Of a stretch of 64,000 bases of DNA, positions 1 to 14,286 are shown piece after piece. A program made the position numbers and the translations under genes. The stretch is from Ciona savignyi. Lineage: Eukaryota; Chordata; Ascidiacea; Phlebobranchia; Cionidae. The first letter of the stretch is position 1. Each line of letters starts with the position of its first letter. The stretch lies in the NCBI GenBank assembly GCA_000149265.1, contig CH003275.1, forward strand, positions 434,693 to 498,692, written 5' to 3'. The notes below the pieces were generated by a model. The model did not search any database and was not told where the DNA came from. It saw nothing but the letters and a program-made list of their open reading frames with translations.

Positions 1-2032
1 GCTCAGAAATCATTCAAACACCTCCCCGTAAGTTACCTCGGCAGATAAACTATGTTTGTATTGTTTATTAGCTTTTTACAATACATACATAATGCATACA
101 AGGCTTAATGTAATTGTACATGCATGTACAATTACATGTATGGCTAACCCTTAATTTCTTTATGTTATAAACATAATTAGTTAGATTACGCTTTTTGTGT
201 TTTTTACATTTCGAGGAACAACAACGAAAGTTTTAGCATTTTTTCTGCAGAGTTATATTTTATTTTAATATTTTACTGGGTTTAAGCAACGTATGTACTG
301 TAGAGAATTCGCAAAAGACAATGTGTACTGAATACAATATGACGTCATTTTTATTATTCCCACACGATAGAGCCCACACCCGAAACCTTAAGTCCGAATA
401 TTTTCCCATTTTACAACATTGTTGCCGCACAGCACTCCGTTAACATATTATATAAACTTGTAAATACAATGTAGAGGGTTGCCGGATATTAAAACTACTT
501 TACACTTCCAGTGTGACAATGAATCTTCAACTACAAGCGGGTGCACAGGAATGGGCAAATCAACTCTTGGATAAGGGTCGTTTGGAACACAAAGGTGGAG
601 GGGTATACGGAAAAAATTTGTACTTCTGTAACAGCCCCATGATGTTCGCACCGACGGGTAATGAATTTGAAACTAGTTTTCGGTGTAAATGTGTCGTATT
701 CCTTATTTATTAAGTTTTAATTGACTATTAAGCAGCGCCAAAGCTAAAACTAAAGGAAATACAGTATATTTGCAATATAACACAGAATAATCAACTAATA
801 CTTTTAAACTGTAAAGCAAATGTGTTACACTTTTAGGCGTGGTTCTCGATAAGCTGTAGCCAGCAGCTCTCAACGTTATGTATAAAATTCTTGTATTAAG
901 CAGCAAAAAACATACCACAGCAGGTCATAAAAACAAATGGGCGGGTAAAGTCTAATGGTTTGTAGCTGAAAGATAAAAATGACAGGTAACTATTGTCAAG
1001 CATTGGGTTATCAACGCACAGATACAAACGCACGAGGATAAGACATTGTTACAAATGTACCACAAATAAATAGCAGCAACTTAGGTTAAATTATAGGAGC
1101 AGCGAATAAACAATTTTTCTAACACGATCGTGCGCTTAAGTGTTTATCTGAAATTACAACCCAATGCATGAACAAAAACTATTCCAATTGCTTATCGTAT
1201 TCTGTACGTAACTTTGATAACCCGGCATCGGGCATAAAGCAATCTCACGATTGCCCATATTAAATTGCCTCATGCGTTACCCATTTCGAAGATACAGATG
1301 ATTACATGCAGCAAGACACATGAAAATTAAATCGGGCCACACTGTTGTTACAGGCGCTAAAGTGTCCGATTGTTGGTACAAAGAAAAGAAAAGTTACAAC
1401 TTTGTAACCGGTGAATCGAACGACAGTAATCCAATAGGTACATCATTTTAAATAATATAGTTTCTTAGTTTTTGAAAAATACTAAAAATAGAAAAGTAAC
1501 CTCCAATTAATGCAATCATAAAAAAACAACCTGTGGATTGTGGACCAATGTTTCTAAATGACGTGCTTTGCTTCAATAACTGATTACATTGGCTTCAGGG
1601 TGTGAGGATTTCCCAAATGGTGACGTAATATAACGTCAATCGCACGGTTAAAGATGCACATCACATTTAACTTTTATTTTCTCCGTTGGACTCAATGAAG
1701 TATCCGTGATAAGCTTATTACTAGATAAGTTTTAAATTATATACTCTATATGAACCAGTCACACAAACCACTTTATAAAATTTCATGATGGGTAAACTCA
1801 ACCATTCTTTTAATAAGTAAGCCATTACACTTCAACTTTTTTATTTTTCTCTTTTTTCGAGTCAGGTCACTTTACTCAGTTGGTGTGGAGGGAAACTAAG
1901 GAAATTGGCGTTGGAATTTCGTCGGATGGAAAGGGAACATATTATGTTTGTGTAAGATACGAACCAAGAGGCAACATGACTGGCCAGTATTTGCAAAATG
2001 TCGGAGAAATGAAACCTGGCGCAACAATGTAA
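1..2032 (+). CDS. CAP-superfamily protein (GAPR-1/GLIPR2-like), 3' part
   Basis: Exons at 1-27 (5' end outside the window), 512-657, 1354-1437 and 1866-2032, stop TAA 2030-2032. All junctions are GT..AG and in phase. The joined frame gives about 140 residues. Seen: an N-terminal helix ending in PVTMNLQLQAGAQEWANQLL, then GKNLYFC, a WY-x-E motif in the 84-bp third exon, then GHFTQLVW and GNMTGQYLQNVGEMKPG, which are the two CAP signature motifs. The visible His and Glu match the CAP cavity residues. No C-terminal cysteine-rich domain follows, so it resembles the short GAPR-1/plant PR-1 type (about 150 residues) rather than CRISP proteins. Family members bind lipids or sterols and are Golgi-associated or secreted; which applies here depends on the unseen N-terminus. 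The second exon has no in-frame initiator of its own and depends on the upstream exon. Confidence 0.88.
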
Positions 2033-3656
2033 CTTTCAGTACACATTAAGGAGAGCTGTACTGTACTTGTATATGTCGGATATTATTAATCAAAATGTAT
2101 TATGCTTATATAGGTATTATATCGTGCAGCTTAACGTGAGATAAACACACAAACACTATATCCCTATGCAAACGCTTTATATTCAATATACAGAGGTACA
2201 ATTTAGTTGGAATACTTCTTACATTATAGTTTTATAAAATTAGCTGCTTATTTGAAAAATGGTATGCAAAAAGATAAAAAATACATATATATATATGTAC
2301 ATATTATTGGTGACTCTGTGATCTCGTACTTGAGATGAGCATTGATGGAGGTTACTGCAGTTGGTAGTTTAATGGTGAGAAGAGAATACGACCATGTATA
2401 TCTCCGTGAATAGATAAACCCAATTCGTAAGTGTGTGTAGGGAGTCCTTGCAGGCCACTTGCCTATCGTGCTAAATTGTTCCTTGTAGGCCCCAGTTGCG
2501 ATCTGCAATTTTCCACGTGCTGTTTCGACTCTCGGAGGTGCGCTGATTAATTGAGATTTTCTGCGTAAACGTCCTCGACTTGACTTTTGTCTTTTTTGGT
2601 TTTGTAAATCAAAGCTTTAGTAGTTTGATAACATCAATTGTATTGATCAATTGAGGCGATTAACCTAGTACCAGTTACGAGTTAAATCGTTGGATATTTC
2701 AACGACATAGAATCGAGTTAAATTCTCAGTATCTCACATAAAAGATCTTTCTTAATGCGATTGACCTCCATTAAGGGCTCTCTGTTAGGAGCCTCTCGTC
2801 TTGAGCCAAAGTAGAATAAACTTATATAGATAAAAATATTAGACAGCTGCGGTAATAATAGTTCAGTGATGACGCAAATGTCGGCTGCGACGATCATAAA
2901 TCTTATGTAAACATATGAGGTCGCTACATGTGCATCGGCCTTTAACCATTCGGCCACAAAAAAATTCCTTTTTTTAACTGTGCTCAGATTTAAAACGGAG
3001 ATTGGCACATTACTAATGCCGTTTTTAAAAAGAAATTGATATATGAATTGGTAGCGTTAACCATTCGTCACACAACTCCCTGCGGTGATTTATCATTTAA
3101 TCATATGTATTTGTTTCAAGCGGTTTATCATTTTAAAACGCTTGGTTAGTCATGCGCAAAGAGTTTGGTCATGCATACTCAAGTGTGACTGGAATTTGGA
3201 CTTCGTGTTCACTTTATTTGAGTTTCTATTTATTTTTTGCGTTTACACCGTTTCATGCGATGTTAGTTAAACTGTTATAGTTTTATTCCGTATTACGATT
3301 AATGCTCCGAGTAAAAATCATTTACTTCTACAAATTATACGCTATATTGTTCTGTTAAAGTCTCAGAATCCTAATAATAACAATCAATTTGTGATCAGCA
3401 AAGTATAGGGTTAAAGAGGCTGTATAAATTATATAAAAGGTGAAAATATGGAAGTTTGAAAAGTAATACCAATCACAGACTTACTCTGACTGCATTTATG
3501 TAGATTCAATTTACATCATTATACTAAATTGACAATAATTTGATTATATTGAAATTGAACTCATTTTTGAAAAGTTTTCCTTTAAAACCATTTTAAATAA
3601 TTGCTTTGGTTTGGTTAGACTTTAGAGTTGGGCCTTTGTAAATTTAAATATTCAAA
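2033..3656. other. Intergenic spacer, CAP gene to YIPF5
   Basis: No supported gene. Two short reverse-strand fragments resembling the 5' head of the tRNA-like SINE (the A-box GGCCGAATGG and its neighbours) lie near 2928-2958 and 3048-3077. The sequence just before 3657 is the presumed YIPF5 promoter/5' UTR; no TATA box is obvious. Confidence 0.5.
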
Positions 3657-5932
<2,276 letters not shown>

Positions 5933-8254
5933 TTATACTAGACTGAAACATCATGCGAATGTGTAATCCCGCCGATGGGATAAATGTGTACCTACGACAT
6001 TTTTGAACAATGATATGGGAACTTAATAACAAACCTTGGGACTCCGTTTTTTCCGCTTATTCTGCACCATAGAGCTATACTTGATATCTTATTGATTGAT
6101 TATAGTGCAATGTTAGAGTAATATTGCGCTTCGAGTAAATCTATTTTTTGCCGGTGTTTATTCCTTCTGTACAAAGACAAACGTTTTACTGCTTGCCCGT
6201 AAGAATAGAAGTCAATGTTTCAAAATCCCTCGTTCTGGTGGTTTAGTGGGTTCGGTGTCGTGTTTCACTGTGTCCGGCGGCTGTAGAGGACCAAAAAATA
6301 TACATTTTTAGCCGGTGGCAACGATTTTACAATGCGCTGAAATAAATACTAAAAAGGCATTTTTACTTCAGCAGAAAACTCTCGATTTAATTTGGTCCTC
6401 CAACCTGGTCAGTTGAGCCTTTTCGGTAAAGCATTTATAAAAGTTGCATAAAAAAGTAGATAGTTGGTTAAGATATAAAAGGTAAAATAAAGCAAATGCA
6501 ATAGTTTTGATGACCCAACCGTTATAGGATAGCCTTTTTTATTTTATCTCCGTTTGTGGGAAAACCAAAATGTATTAAGTTAACACATGGGCAATTGTCA
6601 GGTCACCTCGTGCCCACCGGCAGGTTACCTGAGCTCTTGCAGGGTTTTTACATGTTCCTTCAATTTATTAGAACCCATTAATCCGCTGGGTTCAGGGAAT
6701 GTCCGTTAAGTGCCTTGCCCAAGGACACAAGCGACCAGTTTTGTATTTGTAACTGAAAGGCAACGTCCTAAACCAACAAACTAACCGCGGCAGGTCATCT
6801 GACTATTGCCTTTTACCCATGCATTTTTCCATCCACATAGATTACCCTGTCCTTATTAGATACACATGTACCTTGTCTTGGTCGAAGATCACGGTTTCAT
6901 GGAACTCGTTGCTGGCTATACTGACTCTGCGTTCCCTGACACTAGGTAGGGCTAACTGGTTGCCCAGAGGTTCCCTGAAACATCGAAGTTTTTATGTATG
7001 AGCTGAAAAATAACTTCGGCTAGTTGTCCCGTATATACTGAAGAGTGTTTAATACGGTGTCCACATCAAATAGGATATTGCCAGTGCTTAAACTATTAAA
7101 TGTAAAATTTTAAAATGGTTTATCACACAGGCAATCGTTAGGCCCACTGCCGGGATAGCGTGAATAGCCTGCTGTCGCCATAACCAGGGGCAATAATTTA
7201 AACCAAGAAATCATTTTACCTACTAATATAAGTGTCTTGTTCAACATTCGAATTCCAGCTATCAATACTTGCTCTTCGCTGTTTACCTGGTATTCATATT
7301 ATTTGTTAGACTGCAATCTTTGATCTGTTTTTTAAAGACCTGCTACATCGGACTTAACGGAGTATGCAGGGATCCCATATGGTTTAGAAACTTCGGGATA
7401 AACGGATTAAAATTTATGGAGTTGAATGTTTATCCTCGTAGCTATTGTTGCAGCATTGAATACGATCGAGGCGTTGTTACATTTTTAGTTCAACGTGTAT
7501 GGAATCATTGGTCACCGATAATGTGCTAAAACATTACATATATAAGTTGGGTGTGATTCCTCCACCTTTCGATTTAACCCCGATAAGTTAACCGACCGGG
7601 AAATCTATGTCGATAAACAACTAACGTATGTTTTCTGGAGGAGGGTCTTGTTTGAATACCAATGCGCTCGTTCGTCTTACATAGTCCACTTCAGCATGAG
7701 CAACCCCCCGTCCGCGCCTCGCTTTAACAGCTATATCGCCATGTGTAGAACAGAATTGTCTGCAGCATTCTACCGTTAATATTAAAGGCAATAAGCCGCC
7801 CTGTTAAGTAGAAAAAGTGTCGCAATACAGGCTGCTAGCATACAAAAACTCGCCCCAAGTTTTCCACTGTGGTCTATGCAAATGATACCACTTTTCACAA
7901 CATATTATTTGTCCATTATTATTAACGAAAATACAAAAACACAATTTGCTTCACACATAACCCAATATCATATTCTTTTTGCCAGTTCACCAAAAAAGCA
8001 CTTTTCCGATTTAATTGGACATGACAGATACTTAAAATATAGTAAACAATAGACAGAAAAAAAACGTCAAAACGATACCTTGGGTACTGGCAGAGCAACC
8101 CATTTCGCTTCTTCTAATTTACATACTTTGCCATTAATTACAAACAAAACCAGACCAATAATTAACAATAATTTGCTAATATGACGTAATACTACACACT
8201 GTTACTACTGAAATAAGCTCAAATGTACCATTTATATTAAAAACGTGCTACAAA
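5933..8254. other. Intergenic region with interspersed repeats
   Basis: Holds the YIPF5 3' UTR (AATAAA at 6341-6346), a copy of the second interspersed repeat family near 6590-6790 and a fragment near 7118-7180. I see no exon-like block with splice sites in the rest. The last 100 bp before 8255 would hold the promoter of the coiled-coil gene, or an intron if that gene has an upstream exon. Confidence 0.45.
6590..6790 (+). repeat. Interspersed repeat family 2 (GTGCCTTGCCCAAGG motif)
   Basis: Contains the string of landmarks shared by all copies in the window: GGGCAATTGTCAGGTCACC, a CCCACCGGCAGGTTACC block, CTTCAATTTATTAGAACCCATTAA, and GTGCCTTGCCCAAGGACACAA, in that order. Other copies lie near 24470-24700, 34965-35225 and 60930-61160 on the same strand, and 21290-21440 and 58485-58585 reversed. 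A GTGCCTTGC(C/T)CAAGG motif also occurs in tails of some L2-type LINE/SINE elements; that link is from memory. Confidence 0.7.
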
Positions 8255-11200
8255 ATGTTTTCAGAAGCAAAAGAACGAAACACAATTTTAAAAGAAAAAC
8301 TCGCGCGCTTGAGATTAGAAACATCCAGTGGTTGTGACGCAAGTGAGTGTTATATGACGCATATGGATTCAAGTTTCGGCAACCCAAGGGCATCTTCTAG
8401 CTTGTGAGTTATAATTTGGCAGGCTACGTAATTGATTGTATTGTTTAGGTATATTGAACATTAGTCATTCCAGGTTTATAATAACTTGCCGAATTAGCAT
8501 ATGCCTGATTTTAAACCCGTCTTTTTATTTGTGGCATAAAAGCGTTGATATTAGGTTTAACAAAAAAATACAACAGAATAACAGGGCAGTCGGTATATTT
8601 TTTAATTTTCCTGAGCAAGGTATCGAAACCATGGTTGACTCTTCACAAAGACCGTTTTTATATAGAATTGGTATGTATCGACCGCGTACCCATTCGGCCA
8701 TACGACCTGCTAAACAGCCACTAACGTTGCTCCAACACAGCGGTATAACATTATGGTCAGGACGACCACGGCTTATTTCACCAACCTTGGTGTATAAGTT
8801 TGTTCTCTGGTACCAGCTATGCGATATCGATGTTAAATATTGGAGAATAAAAAATACCACTAAGAGATTTAGTAGACAATTTTGTAGAAGTCGCAGTTAT
8901 GAACATTCTCTGCCGAGAAAATCAATGCTTTCGGATCGTGCAAAACTTATCCGGAGCGAGGCTTCTAGAAAGATCGACGCCTTACTGGCCGACTGGCGCG
9001 ATTATAAAGAGCGTGCCGAAGAGGAAATACGGTAAAATCACTGCTTTTGTTGGTGTTATATTACGAAGGGTTGGAAAGTAACAATGTTTAATCTGATAAA
9101 TCGTGCCCGCAGTTGAATTTCCTGAGTTATTGTATCGGACGGTGGAATATGTAATATTTTCGTCAATTCGACACATTTTAAGAGACCTGTGAATAATTAA
9201 ACCAGTCTTTTATTTACGAGAATATAAGTGAAAAAATAAACTTAAGAAAAAGAAATATTACGAAACTTCCATATACATGTGTTTTTTTTTCTGATTTAGC
9301 TTACAATTCCCGCTTTATATAGTCGTCGTTCGAGAATGGAACAATATCTTCGGGAAATGATGACGCGCAAAGAACGTGAAGCCGAAGAGCTATCGTTCGA
9401 ATTATCAACAGTAAGATCACAATTGATCGAATGCAAAAACTCCTTCAATCGACTAAACGAGGAAAGAGAGACGGAAACTCAATGTCAATCAAAAGTCCTT
9501 GATATGGAAAAGCAGGTTTCCCTGGGTTTCTTTGTAATCTCATGCTCACTGTCTAGGTCCACAGTGGATTTATTTACATCATAAATTCTTGCATTTCTTG
9601 TGGTATAATCGGTTGATCCATTATAGCAGTACCCTCAGAATATATGACACACAATAGCTTCGATCACCCGTCTGCGTAAACGAAATAATTTTGCGATTGT
9701 CAGTGTTATAACAACCTTCGTTATCGTTCACCTGGCTTAATTAGACACCTCGTACAATGTATTTAGATTGGCAAACACACCTTTGCAGAAATTCCAAAGG
9801 AATTGTGGAATTATCGTAATTACTAGTTGGTGATTTAGTACGTCGCATTTTAGTACCCAGTGGATCAATGAGTTTTACTCAAATAAAGAAACGTGTTATA
9901 CATAACACACTGCAAAAGCTTTATGGTAACACGACGGTGTGTGCGAGGTAATCTTAAGATTGTAAATAAGATTGTAAATCTTAAGATGTGTGCTAACGCT
10001 TCTTAATTGTGTTGCCCATTCACGTTGGTAAACATGAATAACCTAACTTAACCTTAGATCGCCAAATTGAATCGCTATACGACCCAACTTCTCGGTGAAA
10101 TACAAGCACGTGATGACGTCATCAAAGCAGGTGAAGCAGAACGAGCGAATCTCCAACACCTCAACACCGAGTTGCGTCATCGAAACATCGAGCAACATAA
10201 TAAGATCGAAATTTGCGAACATGACGTCACAGGTATGAACTTTTCAAAAATAGTTACTCGACAATAAAGTTCATGACTAAATAAAAATTGCCTGTAAAGG
10301 GGAAACACAAGTGCGTTAAAAGGAAACACCGAATAGTTAAACACCATAAACACACCGGTATTCATTTGAACCAGTTCAACAAATGTTAATAAACAAATTG
10401 TTACTGTGAAAAGGGAGCATCTTCTATAATCGATGACTCGAAAAGTCAAAAGGATAGGTTACAACAACAGTTAACATTGGTCGTCTTACCTCGTGCACAC
10501 AGTCATATTACCAAAGTGTGTGCAGTTTGTTGTAGATTTAGGAACTGTAGTAAGTGAGCTACAAATTTTAAACCTTTGGATACAGGACAATGTTAAACGC
10601 ATAAACATACTTATAGTAAAAATTGAACCCAGCACCTAACAGGTCAGGATATCCATCCCAATTCTCTAAACCATATCACCACCCATATACGTCAACCCTC
10701 TTTGATTCCGACCACCGCGTTAATATTTACACTTCACATTGTTTCCCACAGAAACTCGGATGGAACTTGAAATATTGGAAGATATGGTCAAAGCTTTGAA
10801 CGATCGAAAGTCCAGCGCGTTTGCAACTACAGCAGCATCGCCCAGACATACGCCAAGGTATAAAGACTATCCTTAACACAATTTGCGCTTGACTGTCTGT
10901 TTAATTCTTCAGTTTTTGCTCGCCTAGGTTCGCATAAGAAAAAAAAATACATAAAAATTAATAATCGTGATTCTGAACCTAACGCCTAGAGCCCTAGTCT
11001 TTTATTACGATTTTGCTTTCTTTGATTTTAAAACTGAAGTGCGGATAGGTATTTGTTGCCAGCCGAAATATGCTGTATCGAAACCAGCCACTGGCTAGGT
11101 TTTCTTTCCCTGAGACACCTACCAAACGATGCTCATACAAGTCAATTAATTAATGAGTTAAACACAAACTTAAAAGCACAAATGTCTCAATCACATGCAA

Positions 11201-12720
11201 TGCAATAAACCGAGATCCTCTCATTCAGTAAAAGAGCGACAGAGTTTAAACTAGGTTATTGTACTTTCAGATGTGCGAGTTTCAGAGGTCGGTCTGCTTA
11301 ATAAGTTTAATAAATGTCATTTCCGCTAGGCCGCAAGTGGATTTGACCACGCCAATTCCACGTACCCCGCCCCGTACCCAACAAAATAACCACGACACTT
11401 CCTCGTACCCGAACAAGGTGGAAGATGACGCCAATCAGTATTTGTTTAACACGACTGTGCTGGATGGATATGGAAAGGTATTTCCTCACTGTTTACCTTT
11501 TTTACCTATTGCAACCACTTTTTATATAAAGGTAGCATAAACATTAGGTCGAATAAATATTGTATCACATAATCGTTTAATCTTTTGTCGTACTCTATCA
11601 TTATATGCACTCATGCTGCAGTGTTAAGATTGAGCTGGAGCGTGATATGCTTAAATTTTCCGTTAACGTACCAGGTTGCAATAGTATTTATATGGTTTAT
11701 TCATTTAAAACTTTAGGTATTTGTCTAAAATTCAAGCCTGATTTAGTTTAGGCACGCCGCGTTCAGCTACAGTATATAAATTAAATCAGTTAAACCCATG
11801 TATTAAATATAATGCAAGGATTTTCTTGTAAACAGTAAAATGTATAATCTTCTACTGCAAATCATATATCCTGTTGACGCAACCCAGCTTCGTACTATAT
11901 ATTGTGTGGTACTTAACAGTCGCAGCTCCAGTGTATGACAGGGAAAACTAACCGTTTCATTTCTTGTCAATATCGGCTATTTCCAACAAGACTGTATTTA
12001 AATAATTTGAAAATATGCGCACAAATTAGTGTTTGGTAACACACGTATAAACAATAAGACTCGTAAAGAATACCTTAATAATCGCAACCCCAATATACCT
12101 GCACCTCTATTGCAAATATTTATTTGACAGATATCAAAGCCAGAAGCAGTTCCCGCTAGCAAATACACAAGTACCACGTCATCATCCGAGCAAATCAATC
12201 CACGTCATGACGCCCCGAACACGTCACGTGGAGCGGAGAGCAAGAAATCGGCGCTTTCTGCTTTGAAGTCATTACAGAACGAGCATGCGCAGAAGTGCAG
12301 GTTTGTATTTAATTAGTTTTATTTGAATTATTCTAATTACTTTTGTGAGTTTAGTTTAATTTCTTTTTTGCTTTGGATTTAAATGTGATATTAAAAAATG
12401 CACACACTTTAAACTGAAGGGCGGAAAGCGGAGTTCGTTACGAATTGTGGGGCTAGAAAGGGCAATAAGACGGAAATTAAAATTCAGCACAAATTCTTTA
12501 GCCCAATATTTAGTTTTTGCGTTACTTCATATACCCTTATTTTTACTATATTTACCGACACTTTCGAAATTTTCCACTTTACCCATCTGACCAGTAAATA
12601 TATCCTCGCAGTTCGCTGGCCGATCATATTAAAAAGTTAAAGGAGGAAAATGCATTGAAAGAAAAGAAAATTTCTGACCTGCAGAGAAAGCAGCACAAAA
12701 AAACCGGTCCTATGGAATAG
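8255..12720 (+). CDS. Coiled-coil protein of unknown function
   Basis: Eight exons: 8255-8403, 8888-9031, 9323-9515, 10058-10232, 10752-10857, 11330-11477, 12131-12300 and 12612-12720 (TAG). Phases agree throughout and give 397 residues. Residues about 60-245 are charged, with heptad-like Leu/Ile spacing and many Glu, Arg and Lys, predicting a long coiled coil. A Pro/Ser/Thr-rich linker with TTPIPRTPPRT follows, and a short C-terminal coiled coil (SLADHIKKLKEENALKEKKI) ends just before the stop. No signal peptide or membrane segment. It looks like a centrosomal, ciliary or cytoskeletal scaffold, but I cannot match it to a named family. The start is uncertain: ATG 8255 is in frame, but an AG at 8263-8264 could be an acceptor for an upstream exon. 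AATAAA sites lie at 12746 and 12817. Confidence 0.82.
8606..8707 (-). mobile_element. tRNA-derived SINE, reverse copy in intron 1 of the coiled-coil gene
   Basis: On the minus strand it reads GGTCGTATGGCCGAATGGGT (A-box), GCGGTCGATACATACCAATTC, an A-rich middle, then GGTTTCGATACC (B-box-like). It matches the other SINE copies of the window in order and spacing. Confidence 0.8.
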
Positions 12721-12745
12721 TTAGCATTTAAACATGTAAAACGAT

Positions 12746-12751
12746 AATAAA
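12746..12751 (+). terminator. Poly(A) signal of the coiled-coil gene
   Basis: AATAAA 26 bases after the stop codon at 12718-12720; a second AATAAA is at 12817-12822. Confidence 0.55.
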
Positions 12752-12752
12752 G

Positions 12753-14286
12753 TAACACATTTAATTTGTTGATTATATTGCTTCGGTGTTACGTGCTAAA
12801 CGTGTAGATAAAATGCAATAAAAGTATCCGCATGTATCGTTTATGTACGGTAGGTATTTTCCCGTCACACTCTTTATACCAATTAGAGCACATATTATTT
12901 TTAATGTTTTTCAGTCCTGGTTTAGTTTTAAGCTAATCCTTAAACAACCTTTGGTGTTAATCAAATCCATTCCGTTCAGAGCGCTTTTATAACTTCTCAA
13001 AGTTAGTTTTAGAGCTGAGTTTTGTTTTTAACAGTGTTATTTGAATTTTTTATAAAAAAGACAAAGCATTATTACCACATAACCACTACTGAGACAGAGT
13101 ACTGAGACAGCTCCATTATAGCCTGACCGATAAAGCTCGTCTTTGGGCAAGAGTCACAATTATCCGTCTTCAGTACTCTCAGGGTTCGGAGGCAACATGA
13201 TTATACGATATTGTAATTAGCATTTTTATAGAATGATGTTTTATACCTACGAGACCAAATGTAAAAGTGCAAACTATACTTATTTTAAACCCAGCCAACG
13301 GGCTTTCCCGTGGATGGTAAAACGCAAGTTTTTTTATACCGAACAAAGTAGCGAAATCAGGTGCCTCGTAACTAGCCCTCGGGTTACAAAAGCTATTTCA
13401 ATGTAATGTGTATGTTTGAAACATTTATTTAATTTTAGGACATTCCCTTAAATCTATTGGCTTAGTCTCGCGGTTACGACTTCACAATTTGTGTTCAGTG
13501 TTACGTCATGCGTACATTCAGATGGGGGAAAACTAAAAGAAAGGAAAGAGGGACACTGCACACTCAAATGTAGATTAGGGCATTAGAATTATTTTCAAAC
13601 GTCGGGTTGAAGTTAGGGTTAGTTCTTGGGTTAAGATTGGTGTTTAGAAAAGGGTTAAAACTAGTTTTAGTGAGCACGTTCCCATCTTCCCTCTTTCCCT
13701 TCTGTTAGTGTTGACCATTTAAATTTACTGTCTATAGTTATCATGGCAAGCCTATGGCCCATCAGCGATATGGTGACTTTAAAACTTCAAGCGAAGGTTG
13801 GTTTGACGCTAACATGCTACTAGATAATCGTATTCTTTGACAGGGCACTTACCGGACGTTGCCACAGCACATTAGTTTAAAGGGTTGAAGATAAACTGTG
13901 ACGATGGAAACAGTTACAGTGGTAACAGTTACTATCCATCGAATGCAACACACTGCAATACCTTTGCAACTAAAGCATGAGCGCGAGTGTTCGACCGTAA
14001 TCGTTTATGCATTCCCGAATGGTGTATCTTAACTGTGGTCATGCGACACTAATGGTTAATTACGATATATGTGGTTATCACAATTGTCAAGTTCTGAATA
14101 TTGATTTATTTGGGTCCAAATATACAACTTACTTATATGGGTATGTGTATTAAATATTAGGTTTGTAATAAATCTTGATAGATACAATGAAAACGCAGGC
14201 GGATGCCCGAATCGAAAAAATGATTTGTTATGATTGGTACTTAAGGCAAGGCTGGACTGGAAAACACGTAAAAAATTTAGTAAATA
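12753..14286. other. Intergenic, between convergent genes, with a MITE
   Basis: Separates the 3' ends of the coiled-coil gene (+) and the METTL24-like gene (-). Apart from a palindromic MITE at 13525-13709 I find nothing coding. Confidence 0.5.
13525..13709. mobile_element. Palindromic MITE with purine-rich terminal repeats, copy 1
   Basis: Left end AAACTAAAAGAAAGGAAAGA followed by GGGACACTGCACACTCAAA; right end AGTGAGCACGTTCCCATCTT followed by CCCTCTTTCCCTTCTGTTAG, close to the reverse complement of the left end. The interior has GGGTTAGTT/GGGTTAAGATTGG blocks. Two relatives lie at 49584-49765 and 57331-57484. Confidence 0.7.

Noticed and set aside
8436-9035. 199-codon frame on the plus strand
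   Set aside because: Its first three quarters run through a reversed SINE in intron 1; only 8888-9031 is a real exon of the coiled-coil gene. An exonised form is possible but unsupported.
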